64,000 nt of DNA from Cepaea nemoralis (GCA_014155875.1 JACEFZ010021421.1:22501-86500); one strand, 5' to 3'; shown: positions 33,101-45,051, counted from the first letter of the stretch. The notes: generated by a model not told the origin, from the sequence alone. Made by a program: numbers and translations.

Positions 33101-36100
33101 CAGAAGAAGAAGAATGGCAGACTAACAGAAGAAGAATGACAGACTAACAGAAGAAGAATTACAGACTAACAGAAGAAGAATGACAGACTAACAGAAGAAG
33201 AATGACAGACTAACAGAAGAAGAATGACAGACTAACAGAAGAAGAATGGCAGACTAACAGAAGAAGAAGAATTACAGACTAACAGAAGAAGAATTACAGA
33301 CTAACAGAAGAAGAAGAATTACAGACTAACAGAAGAAAGAATGACAGACTAACAGAAGAAGAATACAGACTAACAGAAGAAAAAATGACAGACTAACAGA
33401 AGAAGAATGACAGACTACCAGAAGAAGAGAATGACAGACTAACAGAAGAAGAAGAATGACAGACTAGCAGAAGAAGAATGACAGACTAACAGAAGAAGAG
33501 AGTGCAGACTAACAGGAAGAAGAGTGGCAGACTAACAGAAGAAGAATGACAGACTACCAGAAGAAAAATTTAAGACAAACCAGAAGAAAAATTTACAGAC
33601 TAACAGAAGAAGAATGACAGACAAACCAGAAGAAGAATTACAGACTAACAGAAGAAGAATGCAGACAAACCAGAAGAAGAATGACAGACTCCCAAAGAAG
33701 AAGAATTACAGACTACAGAGAGAATTACAGACTACAGAAGAATACGAAGTACGACTAACAGAAGAATAATAAAGACTAACAGAAGAAATTACAGACACAG
33801 AAGATGAAGATTACAGACTAACAGAAAGAAGAATTCAGACTAACAGAAGAAGAATACAGACTAACAGAAGAAGAAGGTTACAGACTAACAGAAGAAGAAT
33901 TAACGACTACAGAAAAAAAATTACAGGACTAACAGAAGAGAAGAATTACAGACTAACAGAAGAAGATTAAAGACTAACAGAAGAGAATGCAGACCTAACA
34001 TAGGAAATGACATACTAACATAATAAGGAGAATGGCAGACTAACAAATAAGAATGACAGACTACATAAGAAGAATTACAGACTACAGAAGAATAATTAAG
34101 AGCTAACAAAAGAATGACAGACTAACAGAAGAAGAATGACAGACTCACGAGGAAGAATTGGCAGCTAACAGAAAGAAGAAGACAGACTAACAGAAGAAGA
34201 AGACTTACGACTAACAGAAGAAGAAGAATTACAGACTACATAAAGAAGAAGAGTGGCAGACTAACAGAAGAAGAATTACAGACTAACAGAAGAAGAATGA
34301 CAGACTAACAGAAGAAGAATTACAGACTAACAGAAGAAGAATTACAGACTAACAGAAGAAGAAGAATTACAGACTAACAGAAGAAGAATTACAGACTAAC
34401 AGAAGAAGAAGAATTACAGACTAACAGAAGAAGAAGAATGACAGACTAACAGAAGAAGAATGACAGACTAACAGAAGAAGAAGAATTACAGACTAACAGA
34501 AGAAGAATGACAGACTAACAGAAGAAGAAGAATTACAGACTAACAGAAGAAGAAGAATTACAGACTAACAGAAGAAGAAGAATTACAGACTAACAGAACA
34601 AGAATGACAGACTAACAGAAGAAGAAGAATTACAGACTAACAGAAGAAGAATGACAGACTAACAGAAGAAGAATGACAGACTAACAGAAGAAGAATTACA
34701 GACTAACAGAAGAAGAATGACAGACTAACAGAAGAAGAATTAGAGACTAACAGAAGAAGAATGACAGACTAACAGAAGAAGAATGACAGACTAACAGAAG
34801 AAGAATGACAGACTACCAGAAGAAGAAGAGTGGCAGACTAACAGAAGAAGAATTACAGACTAACAGAAGAAGAATGACAGACTAACAGAAGAAGAATTAC
34901 AGACTAACAGAAGAAGAATTACAGACTAACAGAAGAAGAAGAATGACAGACTAACAGAAGAAGAATGACAGACTAACAGAAGAAGAATGACAGACTAACA
35001 GAAGAAGAATGACAGACTAACAGAAGAAGAATGACAGACTAACAGAAGAAGAATGACAGACTAACAGAAGAAGAATTACAGACTAACAGAAGAAGAATTA
35101 CAGACTAACAGAAGAAGAATGACAGACTAACAGAAGAAGAATGACAGACTAACAGAAGAAGAATGACAGACTAACAGAAGACGAAGAGTGGCAGACTAAC
35201 AGAAGAAGAATGACAGACTAACAGAAGAAGAATGACAGACTAACAAAAGATGAAGAATTACAGACTAACAGAAGATGAAGAATTACAGACTAACAGAAGA
35301 AGAAGAATTACAGACTAACAGAAGAAGAATGACAGACTAACAGAAGAAGAATGACAGACTAACAGAAGAAGAATGACAGACTAACAGAAGAAGAATGGCA
35401 GACTAACAGAAGAAGAATTACAGACTAACAGAAGATGAATTACAGACTAACAGAAGAAGAATGACAGACTAACAGAAGAAGAATTACAGACTAACAGAAG
35501 ATGAAGAATTACAGACTAACAGAAGAAGAAGAATTACAGACTAACAGAAGAAGAATGACAGACTAACAGAAGAAGAAGAATGGCAGACTAACAGAAGAAG
35601 AAGAATGGCAGACTAACAGAAGAAGAATGGTAGACTAACAGAAGAAGAAGAATTACAGATTAACAGAAGAAGAATGGTAGACTAACAGAAGAAGAAGAAT
35701 GGCAGACTAACAGAAGAAGAATGACAGACTAACAGAAGAAGAAGAATGACAGACTAACAGAAGAAGAAGAATGGCAGACTAACAGAAGAAGAAGAATGGT
35801 AGACTAACAGAAGAAGAAGAATTACAGACTAACAGAAGAAGAATGGTAGACTAACAGAAGAAGAAGAATGGCAGACTAACAGAAGAAGAAGAATGGTAGA
35901 CTAACAGAAGAAGAAGAATTACAGACTAGCAGAAGAAGAATGGTAGACTAACAGAAGAAGAAGAATGGCAGACTAACAGAAGAAGAATGACAGACTAACA
36001 GAAGAAGAAGAATGGCAGACTAACAGAAGAAGAAGAATGGTAGACTAACAGAAGAAGAATGGTAGACTAACAGAAGAAGAAGAATTACAGACTAACAGAA

Positions 36101-36662
36101 GAAGAATGGTAGACTAACAGAAGAAGAAGAATGGCAGACTAACAGAAGAAGAATGACAGACTAACAGAAGAAGAAGAATGGCAGACTAACAGAAGAAGAA
36201 GAATGGTAGACTAACAGAAGAAGAAGAATTACAGACTAGCAGAAGAAGAATGGTAGACTAACAGAAGAAGAAGAATGGCAGACTAACAGAAGAAGAATGA
36301 CAGACTAACAGAAGAAGAAGAATGGCAGACTAACAGAAGAAGAAGAATGGTAGACTAACAGAAGAAGAATGGTAGACTAACAGAAGAAGAAGAATGGCAG
36401 ACTAACAGAAGAAGAATAGTAGACTAACAGAAGAAGAAGAATTACAGACTAACAGAAGAAGAATGGTAGACTAACAGAAGAAGAAGAATGGCGGACTAAC
36501 AGAAGAAGAATGACAGACTAACAGAAGAAGAAGAATTACATACTAACAGAAGAAGAATGACAGACTAACAGAAGAAGAAGTCTAACACACTAACAGGGGA
36601 AGAATGACAAACCAACAGAAGATGAATAACAGACTAACAGCAGAAGAACAATGACAGACTAA
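30155..36662 (+). repeat. Large 22/25-bp minisatellite array
   Basis: About 280 units of 'aatgacagactaacagaagaag' (22 bp) with a 25-bp variant that has one extra 'aag'. Diagnostic variants form zones: GAGTGG and ACCAG forms at 30155-31020, ATTACAG forms around 31600-32700, GGTAG forms at 35600-36500. In the right part a higher-order unit of ~310 bp is visible (the rare 'acagactagc' at 35921 and 36231). Two zones, about 31000-31600 and 33340-34230, are full of one- to three-base losses. No coding potential beyond repeat translation. Confidence 0.95.
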
Positions 36663-37800
36663 CATCATTTGTTCTCAGGTACAAACACGAGTCACAACAG
36701 AATCTTACACCAGCTAGCAATGTGATCCCAATACACTAAGCATCCCTTCCCATACCAGTCCTCAGGTAGATAAATGCTGCGAATGATTCCCTTGATGGGA
36801 TACATATGTATGATGCCCTATCTTCAGCATGAGTAGTGAGTTCAGATCCGTTTATCCTCTGCCTCTTTCCTTGTGGCTCATAGCGATGCCCATCAGTTTC
36901 TAGTAATGCCAGACGTTGCTTACATTTCTACAGCTGTTGTAAGTACGAGGTGAAAGTTGGCAAAAGTCAAAGTTGTAATCGTACTGGGGGTTAAGCATTT
37001 ATGTTCTGTGATTGTTTATTGCAGCTATAAAGATGAATGGAAGTCATAAACAGGAGAAAGGATAAAGGGAACATAAAATGTGAATGGGTAATTCCGCCGG
37101 AACAGGAACAAAACAAATAATCACCCTGACGAGTAATGCTAACAGAATACAGAAGAGAATGCGCGGCAGTAAATTACGTACAATAATAAAATGCTGGTAG
37201 TAGTAATAGCAATTGTAATAATTATAATGAGAAGGTCAGAAGATGAATAAATTAATTGATTCAGAGCTGAAGGTTAATATATCGCCAAATATGACATGCC
37301 ATTCGGACAATTGGACGAGAAATCGCCATAGGAGAGTCATCGTTTTGCTTGTTTAGTTTCACGGTATCTTCCTCAATTTTAATGCTTCAATCAATCAATT
37401 AGCCAACGGAAATTTACATTATAGTACTTGTTCATTTGATGGTGTACCGTGTCTGGTACAAACCTACTTTTGATTGGCACTGAATGAGTTAAAGGACGGT
37501 TACGTCTCTAATTGTCAGCACTGGACACTTAAACTGTATTCTGTGTACAGGTAGTTAGAGCTTTCACTAATAGTATTTGAGTCTTCTTCTTCTCCCTATT
37601 TTGTCCTTTACCGCTCAGTGGGAAATAATCCCCCAACCAACTCACTCCGCGTACTCCCCTCCCATCTTTAGCTATTCCTTGTAGCGTTGTCCGTGTCCCC
37701 CCCCCCCCCGCCCCCCCCAACCTCCATATTGTTCATTTCTATTGTTCACTTCTCCCATTAGTTTTTTAGATCTTCCTATTTTTTATATATATATATATGT
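36663..37800. other. No recognised gene
   Basis: Ordinary AT-rich sequence without long frames, tRNA-like boxes or repeats with a partner in this window. A C-rich run is at 37698-37719 and a TA run at 37786-37797. Confidence 0.5.
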
Positions 37801-37879
37801 CTGTATTTTGCTTTATGTATGAACGAGGGTATATGAGAGAGGGGGAAGGGGGGGAGGGGGGAAAGGGTCAGAGAAATAT

Positions 37880-37880
<1 letters not shown>

Positions 37881-37946
<66 letters not shown>
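37881..37946 (+). repeat. (GA)n microsatellite
   Basis: About 33 AG units. Confidence 0.97.
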
Positions 37947-37949
<3 letters not shown>

Positions 37950-38189
37950 AGAGAGAGAGTATGTATATATGTATGAGTGAATATTTGTTAGTGTGTTTGT
38001 GATTGTGTGTGGGCGTATGAGTATGCGAGAGAGTGTGTTTCTGTGATATGTGTGTTATTGAGCGGATGTATAACTGTGAGAGTTTGTGTGAATTATGCAT
38101 GTACGTATGAATGTGTGTATGTAGGTATGTATGTATGTGTAACTGGCCTGTGGCAGCCTAACGTCCGCTGCATCTGTGTCCGTCTCCAG

Positions 38190-38312
38190 TCGTCTTGCCA
38201 TGCTCGCCACTGGAACCAGATGGACACAGGCGAGAGTGAGGTCGACGGAGTTGCGCAACCACTTCCTCACTATAATCCAAACTAAAGCGCAAGTCATTCG
38301 TTCTTCATCAAA
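38190..38312 (+). repeat. Interspersed repeat, conserved core
   Basis: Inverse partner of 29735-29852: 'gccactggaaccagatggac' ... 'gagagtgaggtcgacggagt' ... 'cgcaagtcattcgttcttc'. Confidence 0.6.
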
Positions 38313-38391
38313 TCAAAAGATGCAATGAATGAATGGTCCTCATCATTCGTGATGGACGAACATCCATATGTATGTGTTTATGCATGTATGC

Positions 38392-38410
38392 GTGTGTGTG
38401 TGTGTCTGTG

Positions 38411-38475
<65 letters not shown>

Positions 38476-38497
38476 GTCTCTCTGTCTGTCTGTCTGT
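38392..38497 (+). repeat. (TG)n/(TCTG)n microsatellite
   Basis: GT run followed by ~15 CTGT units, then mixed TCTA/TCTG. Confidence 0.95.
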
Positions 38498-38689
38498 TCC
38501 ATAACATGGAAATTCATTGTTTATATTCACAACTTTCATTTCACAATGTTTGTTTGTTTTTGTTTTTTTTTTTCATGTGAACGTAACATACATAATAGAT
38601 AACTGATGCACGAAAGATGAGTGATTGGAAGAGTATAATTTACGACGGTCCCACGTGCCAAATTTTTTGGCCCGGTGAAAATAAAGTTC

Positions 38690-38865
38690 GCTTGTTTGTT
38701 CGCTTGTTCGTTCGTTCGTTCGTTTGTTCTTTCTTTTGCTCTGCATCCCAGACTAAGGCGTGTTCTGGTTACACTATTTTCGGGTTTTCCCAATGTATGG
38801 CCCATCCATCGCCATCGCCTTTTCTTCAGTTCATGTCTGACCATAATCAAATAACAAAAACGGTT
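38690..38865 (-). pseudogene. Non-LTR polymerase tail fragment
   Basis: A minus-strand frame contains 'ELKKRRWRWMGHTLGKPENS' followed by 'VTRTRLSLG', the conserved 'RRWRWIGHVLR' end of many non-LTR reverse transcriptases. It ends in a (GAAC)-type run at 38695-38735. Only the tail remains. Confidence 0.65.
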
Positions 38866-39324
38866 GCTCTGTCGTTTTGTAATAAATGAAAATACGAAAA
38901 TAACACATATCAAAACGATGCATTCGTTATCAACATCATTATCTTCCACTTTTGCCTTTAAGAGTCGTGGGGAGGTAGCGTTGATTTTCCAGCTCCCCGC
39001 AATGTCTTTGCTGGCGTCAATTAAGTATCTTCTCTGGCGCTCCCTTGCTCTCCCATAATTGATTCAAATGAGTAAAGTACAAACGACATATTCAAGCTCA
39101 ACATGTTGTTGTTTTTTCTGAGCATAACGAACTAATAATGTCCCAGGACAAAGCCACGTGTCAGCAAAAGTGTACAATCAATAATGAATGACATGAATTT
39201 GTCAAGAATTTAGAATACGTTGCGTCTGTAATTAACGGTAGTGAGAACTGTTCACAAAGGTTAGAATCAGACAGGCTAAAGCAATATACAGGTTTAAACA
39301 AATGGGTTTTAAAGGCAAGGCGAT

Positions 39325-39535
39325 CAACTTCATTGCACCGTGTTTGATCCCATATGGTCAGGTCTCTTTCCTCAGGGTGGCCTGCCGAAAGCGTCGCACA
39401 CAGCACGAACTCCGTAGCTCCAGCGACGACCCTCAGGGGTCTTCGAGAAAATTGCACTCATACACCGAACGACGTAGCCGGGAATCTAATACACGATATT
39501 CGGAGCACGAGGCAGGTAGAGCAACCTCTTGGCGA
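39325..39535 (-). mobile_element. tRNA-derived SINE (family 2), second copy
   Basis: Shares 'cacgaactccgtagctccag', 'cgacgacc' and the end 'tttgatcccatatgg' with 10556-10765. The tRNA-like head ('gccaagaggttgctctacct') is more diverged. Confidence 0.7.
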
Positions 39536-39543
39536 CTGGAGCT

Positions 39544-39910
39544 CGCTAATGTAGAGGTAAGAACAAAATTAGAACCTCAGGCACAGCACACCTAATGTAG
39601 AGGTAAGAACAGCATTAGAACCTCGGGCACAGCACACCTAATGTAAAGGTAAGAACACCATTAGAACCCCAGGCAGAGCACAATTAATGTTAAGGTAAGA
39701 ACAGCATTAGAACATCAGGCACAGCACACCTAATGTAAAGGTAAGAACAGCATTAGAACCTTAGGCACAGCACACCTAATATAAAGGTAAGAACAGCATT
39801 AGAGCATCAGGCACAGCACACATAATATAAAGATAAGAACAGCATTAGAGCATCAGGCACAGCACACATAAAGTAAAGGTAAGAACAGCATTAGAACATC
39901 AGGCACATCA
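39544..39910 (+). repeat. 46-bp tandem repeat
   Basis: Eight imperfect units of 'cctaatgtagaggtaagaac' + 'agcattagaacctcgggcac' + 'agcaca', starting where the SINE head ends. Confidence 0.92.
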
Positions 39911-39978
39911 CCTCATCTTTCCTGATGCAACACAAGCAGGTGAGTCATGCACCATTTCGCCATCACTAGACAACAGAA

Positions 39979-40165
39979 TGTCAGCATGGCAGAATGGATA
40001 AGAGAGCGTATTCTCAAACATCCGGTGTGCTGATGCCGAGGCAGTGGATCAACCTCTACACATCAGTTGGGCTAAAATGTTGACTTCTCGTCTTTGACTC
40101 CCGGACGTAAAATACAATTACCTCTGAAGACGGAGTGAATTCGCCTAATGGCGAGGGACATTGGT
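39979..40165 (+). mobile_element. tRNA-derived SINE (family 1), + strand copy
   Basis: Head 'catggcagaatggataagag', a weakened box B ('agtggatcaacctc'), and body with 'tgttgacttctcgtctttga' as in the copies at 4379-4528 and 17098-17273. Followed by a TCA microsatellite. Confidence 0.75.
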
Positions 40166-40220
40166 AATTGGAAAAGCTAATTCACAGACAAAAATGTGCA
40201 ATGATCAATAATGCATGCCT

Positions 40221-40224
40221 CATT

Positions 40225-40274
<50 letters not shown>

Positions 40275-40298
40275 AATCATCATCGTCATCATCATCAA
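40221..40298 (+). repeat. (ATC)n microsatellite
   Basis: About 25 TCA units with two interruptions. Confidence 0.95.
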
Positions 40299-40955
40299 GT
40301 GCCATGCCAGCTGGCATAGGCGTTCATGGCTCCCCACAGATCTTGGTCTTTGCCTCACTAAAATTAATTGTTGACATGGTAATTATAGTTAGCTAGGCGA
40401 AAAGATTACGGGCACAATTCATAATCTCGCCTACTGCCGTCCAAAGACATCTGTGGACGGTTCGACACAGACAGCGTTGTGTTGGTTTTCACGCAAAGGT
40501 ATTCTTCTTCTTCGTTCATCCGGAGTTTTTTTTTTTTTTTGGACGTGATTGCGTTGTGCCTGTTTACATCAGAGCTGCGTTCTTGCGCCGTCAGGCCGAC
40601 ACATCCGACCTCTGCGGGCATTTGTTGACCGGGTTAACCTTCCCGGTTGTTTCTTAGGACGTTAGACTCACTGTTGTGGTGTTATCTCCCATCCCATATT
40701 GGCCCATATAGAACAGCCAAAGGCATCCTGGTCAGCCCTCAAGGGAAGGCAGGGGCAGACCATGGGCATTCCCCGCCATCCAAGGAGGCTTCCATAATTG
40801 CAGAGCCATCACACAGCGCTCTGGTACTGGGCTCACCCAAGGAATCGTCACGTTCTGCACATGGCTGCTTAGCCTCACTTCCGTATATTGGGCCTTCCGT
40901 TCACCATAGGCTGTTCTTCCAGAAGCCAGAAGAATGCAGTTTGCAGATGACATCC

Positions 40956-41131
40956 ACACAGTGAGCTTTCGATTCAGACTTTCCACGTAATGGATTTGCT
41001 ATCCGAGCAATATTCCATTTTGTGCCACTAGGACACTTTTTCCACCTTTTATGAAGCCCACACAGTGAGCTTTCGATTCGGACTTTCCACGTAATGGATT
41101 TGCTATCCGAGCAATATTCCATTTCATGCCT
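40956..41131 (+). repeat. 92-bp direct repeat pair
   Basis: 'cacacagtgagctttcgatt' ... 'gagcaatattccattt' occurs at 40957-41025 and 41049-41117 with one or two mismatches. It lies at the 3' side of the non-LTR element. Confidence 0.8.
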
Positions 41132-41201
41132 CTGGGAGGCTTGTGTAACCGACATGCCTGTGGTATGAAGTGTGGCAGTCTAAATACTTCTTCATGTACA
41201 T

Positions 41202-42003
41202 TTAAATGTCAACCTGAATACAGTTAAAGTAAGCTGCAGTCGACTTGAGCTTGTTGATATCTCCATAGAGCTTGTCCTCGAATGAAGCAGGTGTGGGCCA
41301 AAATATCTTTCTCTGTTCTGCATATATTGGGCACTCTTGCAGCAAATGTTTAGCTGTCATTTTACCAGTTCCACAATTACATTCATCTGTATCTCCTATC
41401 TTTAGTTTGTTGAACAAGTGGTATTTCAGCCTGTTATGTCCTGTGCGGAGTCTGAAGATTGTTACTTGTTCTCTTCGGTCGAGTTTGTAATATGCATCAT
41501 CCTTCTGGTGGCCTGGATGCTCTGATTCCCATTTGGTTCTATAAGTGCTTTTTATCAAACCTCTTTGCCTCATTATAGGTTATGTCTATGTCAGGCTGTG
41601 GTAGTCGTCCGCCCTCTTTTGCCAGTCTGTCAGCCTCTTCATTTCCAGGTATACTGCAATGTGATGGGATCCACTGTATTACAACTTTTTTGGATTTCTG
41701 GCATAGCCCATGGAGTGCTGCTCTTAGGTCAGCTATTTCTGTGCTGTTATTGCTCTTCAGTATTGAGACAGCTGACTTTGCATCTGTGAAGATAGCTATT
41801 TGCTTCTCTTTATTTTCCTCCATCAAGAGCATTTCTGCTGCAGTTTTCAGAGCCTCAACCTCCGCTTTGAAGTTACTTGAAAACTTTCCAGTTGCCACTG
41901 AATTTGTTTTTTTTTCACTCCATTTTTTAAATTTAGGAGAATGCCTCCTCCTCCATTCTCTACTGAATTTTTGGCTGATCCATCTGTATATGCATGGGTC
42001 CAA
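41202..42003 (-). pseudogene. RNase H and C-terminal domain of the I-like element
   Basis: RNase H residues in order: 'HAYTDGSAKN' (in the RT frame), 'SSNFKAEVEALKTAAEM' (Glu), 'AIFTDAKSAV' (Asp), 'IPSHCSIPGNEEADRLA' (His, Asp). The frame changes near 41560 to a second segment (41573-41202) with 'TIFRLRTGHNRL' and 'CNCGTGKMTAKHLLQECP', a C-x-C...H...C motif common at the end of these polymerase proteins. Frame changes coincide with a T8 run (~41908-41915) and a T run near 41560. Confidence 0.85.
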
Positions 42004-43988
42004 TTGCTGCTTGGGTAATGTTCTTTTATGTAGTTTAGGGATATTTCTCTTCTTTCGGTTTCATGCTGAGTGTTCTTTTTCTCAATACCAGGAATGTTCT
42101 CTATCATCTCAGGCAGTTGCTGCTGTCTCCAAGCTGGGAACTTGTCTGCACTGTAAATGGGTCTGACTGTTGACATGTTAAGTATGGGATCTGCCCTAAT
42201 CTTTCGTTTTGCAGTTTCTACAAAGTTGCTACGCTTCAGTCTTCCCTTTCCAAAACCACTAAACCTTTTATACACAGGGTGGTCTGTCAATCTTCTAAAT
42301 TTTTCTGCTTGTTGCTGGGCTCTGCTATCTCTTCTATCCTGCATTGGTTGTAAACAAGTGATATTTTCTAATTCATTAATAGGCGTTGTCTTCAGGCTTC
42401 CAGTTATGATTCGCATTCCTTGATTTTGGACTCTACTTATTTTGTTAAAGTTTGACTTAGCTGCTGTTGCGCAAGCTGCAATGCCATATTCCAGTACTGG
42501 CCTCACCCGTCCAGTATATAACTTCTTGAGAACTTTCTCATCTGCTCCCCATGTTGTACCAGCAAGCTTTTTCATGATTGCCATTCTTTGCCTTGCTCTT
42601 GTTCGATTTTTCTCAACCTGTGTTTTCCATGTCAGGCGACGATCAAATGTGACTCCTAGATAGTTTGGATTTTCTTCATCGCGCAATATTTTTCCATTCA
42701 ATACCAGCTTAGATTGCTGAGTTTTAGTTGAGAGGGAGAACACTGTGCATGTTGTTTTCTCCTCACTTATCTTCACTAGCCATGATTTTGACCAGTCCTC
42801 TAGCGCTAATAGGGCTTGCTGTATTCTGCTGTTAGCTGTACTAATATATTCTTCAGATGTCCATATGGCTAGGTCATCTGCAAAGGATGATGTGTGTACT
42901 CTGGCTGGAAAATTTTCTGTGATGTCATTTATATATGCTAGGAATAATGTTGGTGAAAGAACTCCTCCTTGGATGACACCTTGCTCCAACAGCATCATTT
43001 TGCTGGTTTGTCCTTTTGTCCTGGCAGTTCTGTTCTCAAGGTAGTGGCTGATCCAATTGTACATTTTCCCACAAACATGCATTTTTTGCAGTTTTACTTT
43101 CAGTCCTTCCTTCCATACTTTATCAAATGCTTTTTCTAAATCTATCCAGACTGCTAGTGTGTGCTTTTTCTCTTGGAAGGCATCCTCTATTTCCTGAGCT
43201 ATATAGGTTATTTGATCTTCAGTGGATCTGTACTTTCTGAATCCTGCTTGGTGTGGTGTTAAGAGTTTGTTTTCTTCCAGATGCCATGTTAGCCTGCCAT
43301 TGATAATGCGTTCCATTAATTTTCCTACACAGCTAAGTAGACTGATAGGTCGATAGCCATTTGGTTCTTCCAGGTCTTTTCCTTTCTTTGGGACTGGTAT
43401 TAGTATAGCTTCCTTCCATGCCTGTGGGACTATTCCCCTCTTCCAGCTGTAATTTAGGACTGCTAGTAGTTTCTTCTTTGCCTTGGTGCCTAGTCCTATT
43501 AGCATTTCATTTGTGATTCCATCCTTTCCTGGTGATGTCTTCTTTTTTAGGGTATTCATTGCCTGTTCCATTTCTTCCATTGTTAGATTTGCCATCATAT
43601 ATTCTGCTGCTGTCTCTGTATTTCTATGATGTATCTGTTTATCTTTGATTGCTTTCTTCTGTTCGGTTGTAATATCAATGTGGTTTGCACTGGCATAGTG
43701 TTCCATTAGTGCATTTGCAGCCTTTTTTCCTGTAAGCAAGGCATTTCCTTGTTTAATTGTTATTTGTTTGTTTCTAGGTCCTTCATTGTTCATGGCTTTC
43801 ACTAGTTTCCATAGTTTGTTTCCATCCCTGTCAAAATTCAGGTTTTCTGTTTTTTTCCTCCAACAATCTCTTGTTGTTTGATTTACTGCTCTTTTATACT
43901 TTGCTGAGATGGCTTTGAGAGAGATGTTCGCTTCAGTTATTTGTTCTCTCTCTGCGGTCTTCCTAGCATCTTCAACTTTGTCCTCCAA
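41847..43988 (-). CDS. Reverse transcriptase of the I-like element
   Basis: 713 codons open. RT motifs in order: 'KTSPGKDGITNEMLIGLG', 'AILIPVPKKGK', 'GYRPISLLSCVGKLMERII', 'HQAGFRKYRSTEDQ', 'VWIDLEKAFDKVWKEGL' (catalytic Asp), 'QGGVLSPTLFLAYIND', 'SSFADDLAIW' (FADD, catalytic Asp pair) and 'YLGVTFDRRLTW'. All key residues are present. It copies element RNA at the nicked target. The last ~25 residues after 'AYTDGSAKN' are out of frame with RNase H. The nominal first codon is TTG; the N-terminus is really a join with EN after a deletion. Confidence 0.92.
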   Translation of the reverse strand: MEDKVEDARKTAEREQITEANISLKAISAKYKRAVNQTTRDCWRKKTENLNFDRDGNKLWKLVKAMNNEGPRNKQITIKQGNALLTGKKAANALMEHYASANHIDITTEQKKAIKDKQIHHRNTETAAEYMMANLTMEEMEQAMNTLKKKTSPGKDGITNEMLIGLGTKAKKKLLAVLNYSWKRGIVPQAWKEAILIPVPKKGKDLEEPNGYRPISLLSCVGKLMERIINGRLTWHLEENKLLTPHQAGFRKYRSTEDQITYIAQEIEDAFQEKKHTLAVWIDLEKAFDKVWKEGLKVKLQKMHVCGKMYNWISHYLENRTARTKGQTSKMMLLEQGVIQGGVLSPTLFLAYINDITENFPARVHTSSFADDLAIWTSEEYISTANSRIQQALLALEDWSKSWLVKISEEKTTCTVFSLSTKTQQSKLVLNGKILRDEENPNYLGVTFDRRLTWKTQVEKNRTRARQRMAIMKKLAGTTWGADEKVLKKLYTGRVRPVLEYGIAACATAAKSNFNKISRVQNQGMRIITGSLKTTPINELENITCLQPMQDRRDSRAQQQAEKFRRLTDHPVYKRFSGFGKGRLKRSNFVETAKRKIRADPILNMSTVRPIYSADKFPAWRQQQLPEMIENIPGIEKKNTQHETERREISLNYIKEHYPSSNWTHAYTDGSAKNSVENGGGGILLNLKNGVKKKQIQWQLESFQVTSKRRLRL

Positions 43989-44557
43989 AATCCCTCTAGA
44001 TGGAGATTTGAGTCTATTTCCCAGTCCTCCACTTCATCTCCTCTTTTGTCAGTATCTGGGTATCCCCATCTTTCTGAACGGCTATTAAAGTCTCCGACAA
44101 CAATGCAATTTGTGTCAGTTATTTTCATGTTTGAGAGTGTAAGATCCTTATCTGCCGGGCTATACAGATTGTAAATTCTTATTTTCACGTCCTTTATCAT
44201 TATATCAACACCTATAATTTCCGTTTGGTTGTCAGAGATCACAGATACTTCGCTGCAAGGTATTGTATTTCGTGTAAGTATTACAACTCCTCCTTTGTGT
44301 CCTTCGCGGTCGAAACGTGTGGCCTGATATCCCTCGACTGAAAATGTGCGATTGGCGTTGAGGTGTGTCTCTTGAATGCATGCCACATCTATTCTATCTT
44401 TATGAAGATGCTGTGTTAGGGAGGCTTTCTTGTTATAAACTCCTTCGGCATTCCACTGTAGTATGTTGAGTGTCCGGGGTGTTTGGTCAATAGCTCTTAA
44501 CCTACTCCTCTGTGCCTTGACTCCACAGCACAGGGGAAGGTGACCACCAGTAGTCAT
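43937..44557 (-). pseudogene. Apurinic-type endonuclease of the I-like element, C-terminus deleted
   Basis: 206 codons. 'LNILQWNAEGV' (Asn), 'ACIQETHLN' (catalytic Glu), 'RFDREGHKGGVVIL', 'IYNLYSPADK' and 'CIVVGDFNSRSERWGYP' (D-x-N) are present. The final 'SDH' block is missing: after 'DWEIDSNLHL' the sequence jumps to the RT N-terminal region. Without SDH the enzyme should be dead. It starts at ATG 44557 after a leader with C-rich sequence. Confidence 0.85.
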
Positions 44558-44559
44558 GG

Positions 44560-44930
44560 GTGGACCCCCTCGAGGCAGGGGGGCCCGGCACTATCACCGC
44601 CTGATGGGACTTCACGGGATTAGCACCATAACGATTAATTTTAATTTGTGACATCATGAATTAAGTTACGTTGCACTGCTTTGTCAAGCCTGTGGCTCAG
44701 TACATCCGATTTCGACAAGCATTTGTTCGGGGTGCTTTCCCTAGCCTTTGACTGTCCCCAGTCTACCTACAAGGCAGCAGGTTTGTGTGTCACTTGGTCT
44801 GGTCCCTCTCCCTTGACCTGTCCGACATGGGTGACCCTACCAGTAGCTGTGCTACCGTCGGCATAGCTCTTGGGGTCATTGGAACACACAAGCCCCTCTA
44901 CCTCGACAAGGTGGACACACGGTAGAGGGG
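44560..44930 (-). promoter_or_regulatory. 5' leader of the I-like element
   Basis: GC-rich non-coding sequence directly upstream of the endonuclease ATG, with C/G-rich palindromic parts ('cccctcgaggcagggggg' at 44568-44585; 'cccctctacc...ggtagagggg' at 44891-44930). Such leaders hold internal promoters; that role is inferred from position. Confidence 0.5.
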
Positions 44931-45051
44931 ACGCAAAGGTATGATTTCTGGTCGTTGTGAAAGCTATGGCAACATACTGAATGTGAACTCTCCAAGAAAA
45001 TACACACTGTCAAAAATTTTCTGGGGGTGACTGCGACGTCCTCTAAAGAAT

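Larger units (their letters stand above)
41160..44930 (-). mobile_element. I-like non-LTR retrotransposon, nearly full length
   Basis: Reads on the minus strand: 5' leader (~44930-44560), endonuclease (44557-43937), reverse transcriptase (43988 to ~41930), RNase H (to ~41600) and a C-terminal cysteine motif region (to 41202). The coding order EN-RT-RNase H is that of the I/Nimb/Ingi superfamily. It has an internal deletion between EN and RT and two single-base frameshifts in short homopolymers. No ORF1 is seen upstream. Confidence 0.85.

Noticed and set aside
30155..36662. CRISPR-like array
   Set aside because: The units are contiguous 22/25-bp repeats without unique spacers, in an animal genome with retroelements. 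It is a minisatellite.
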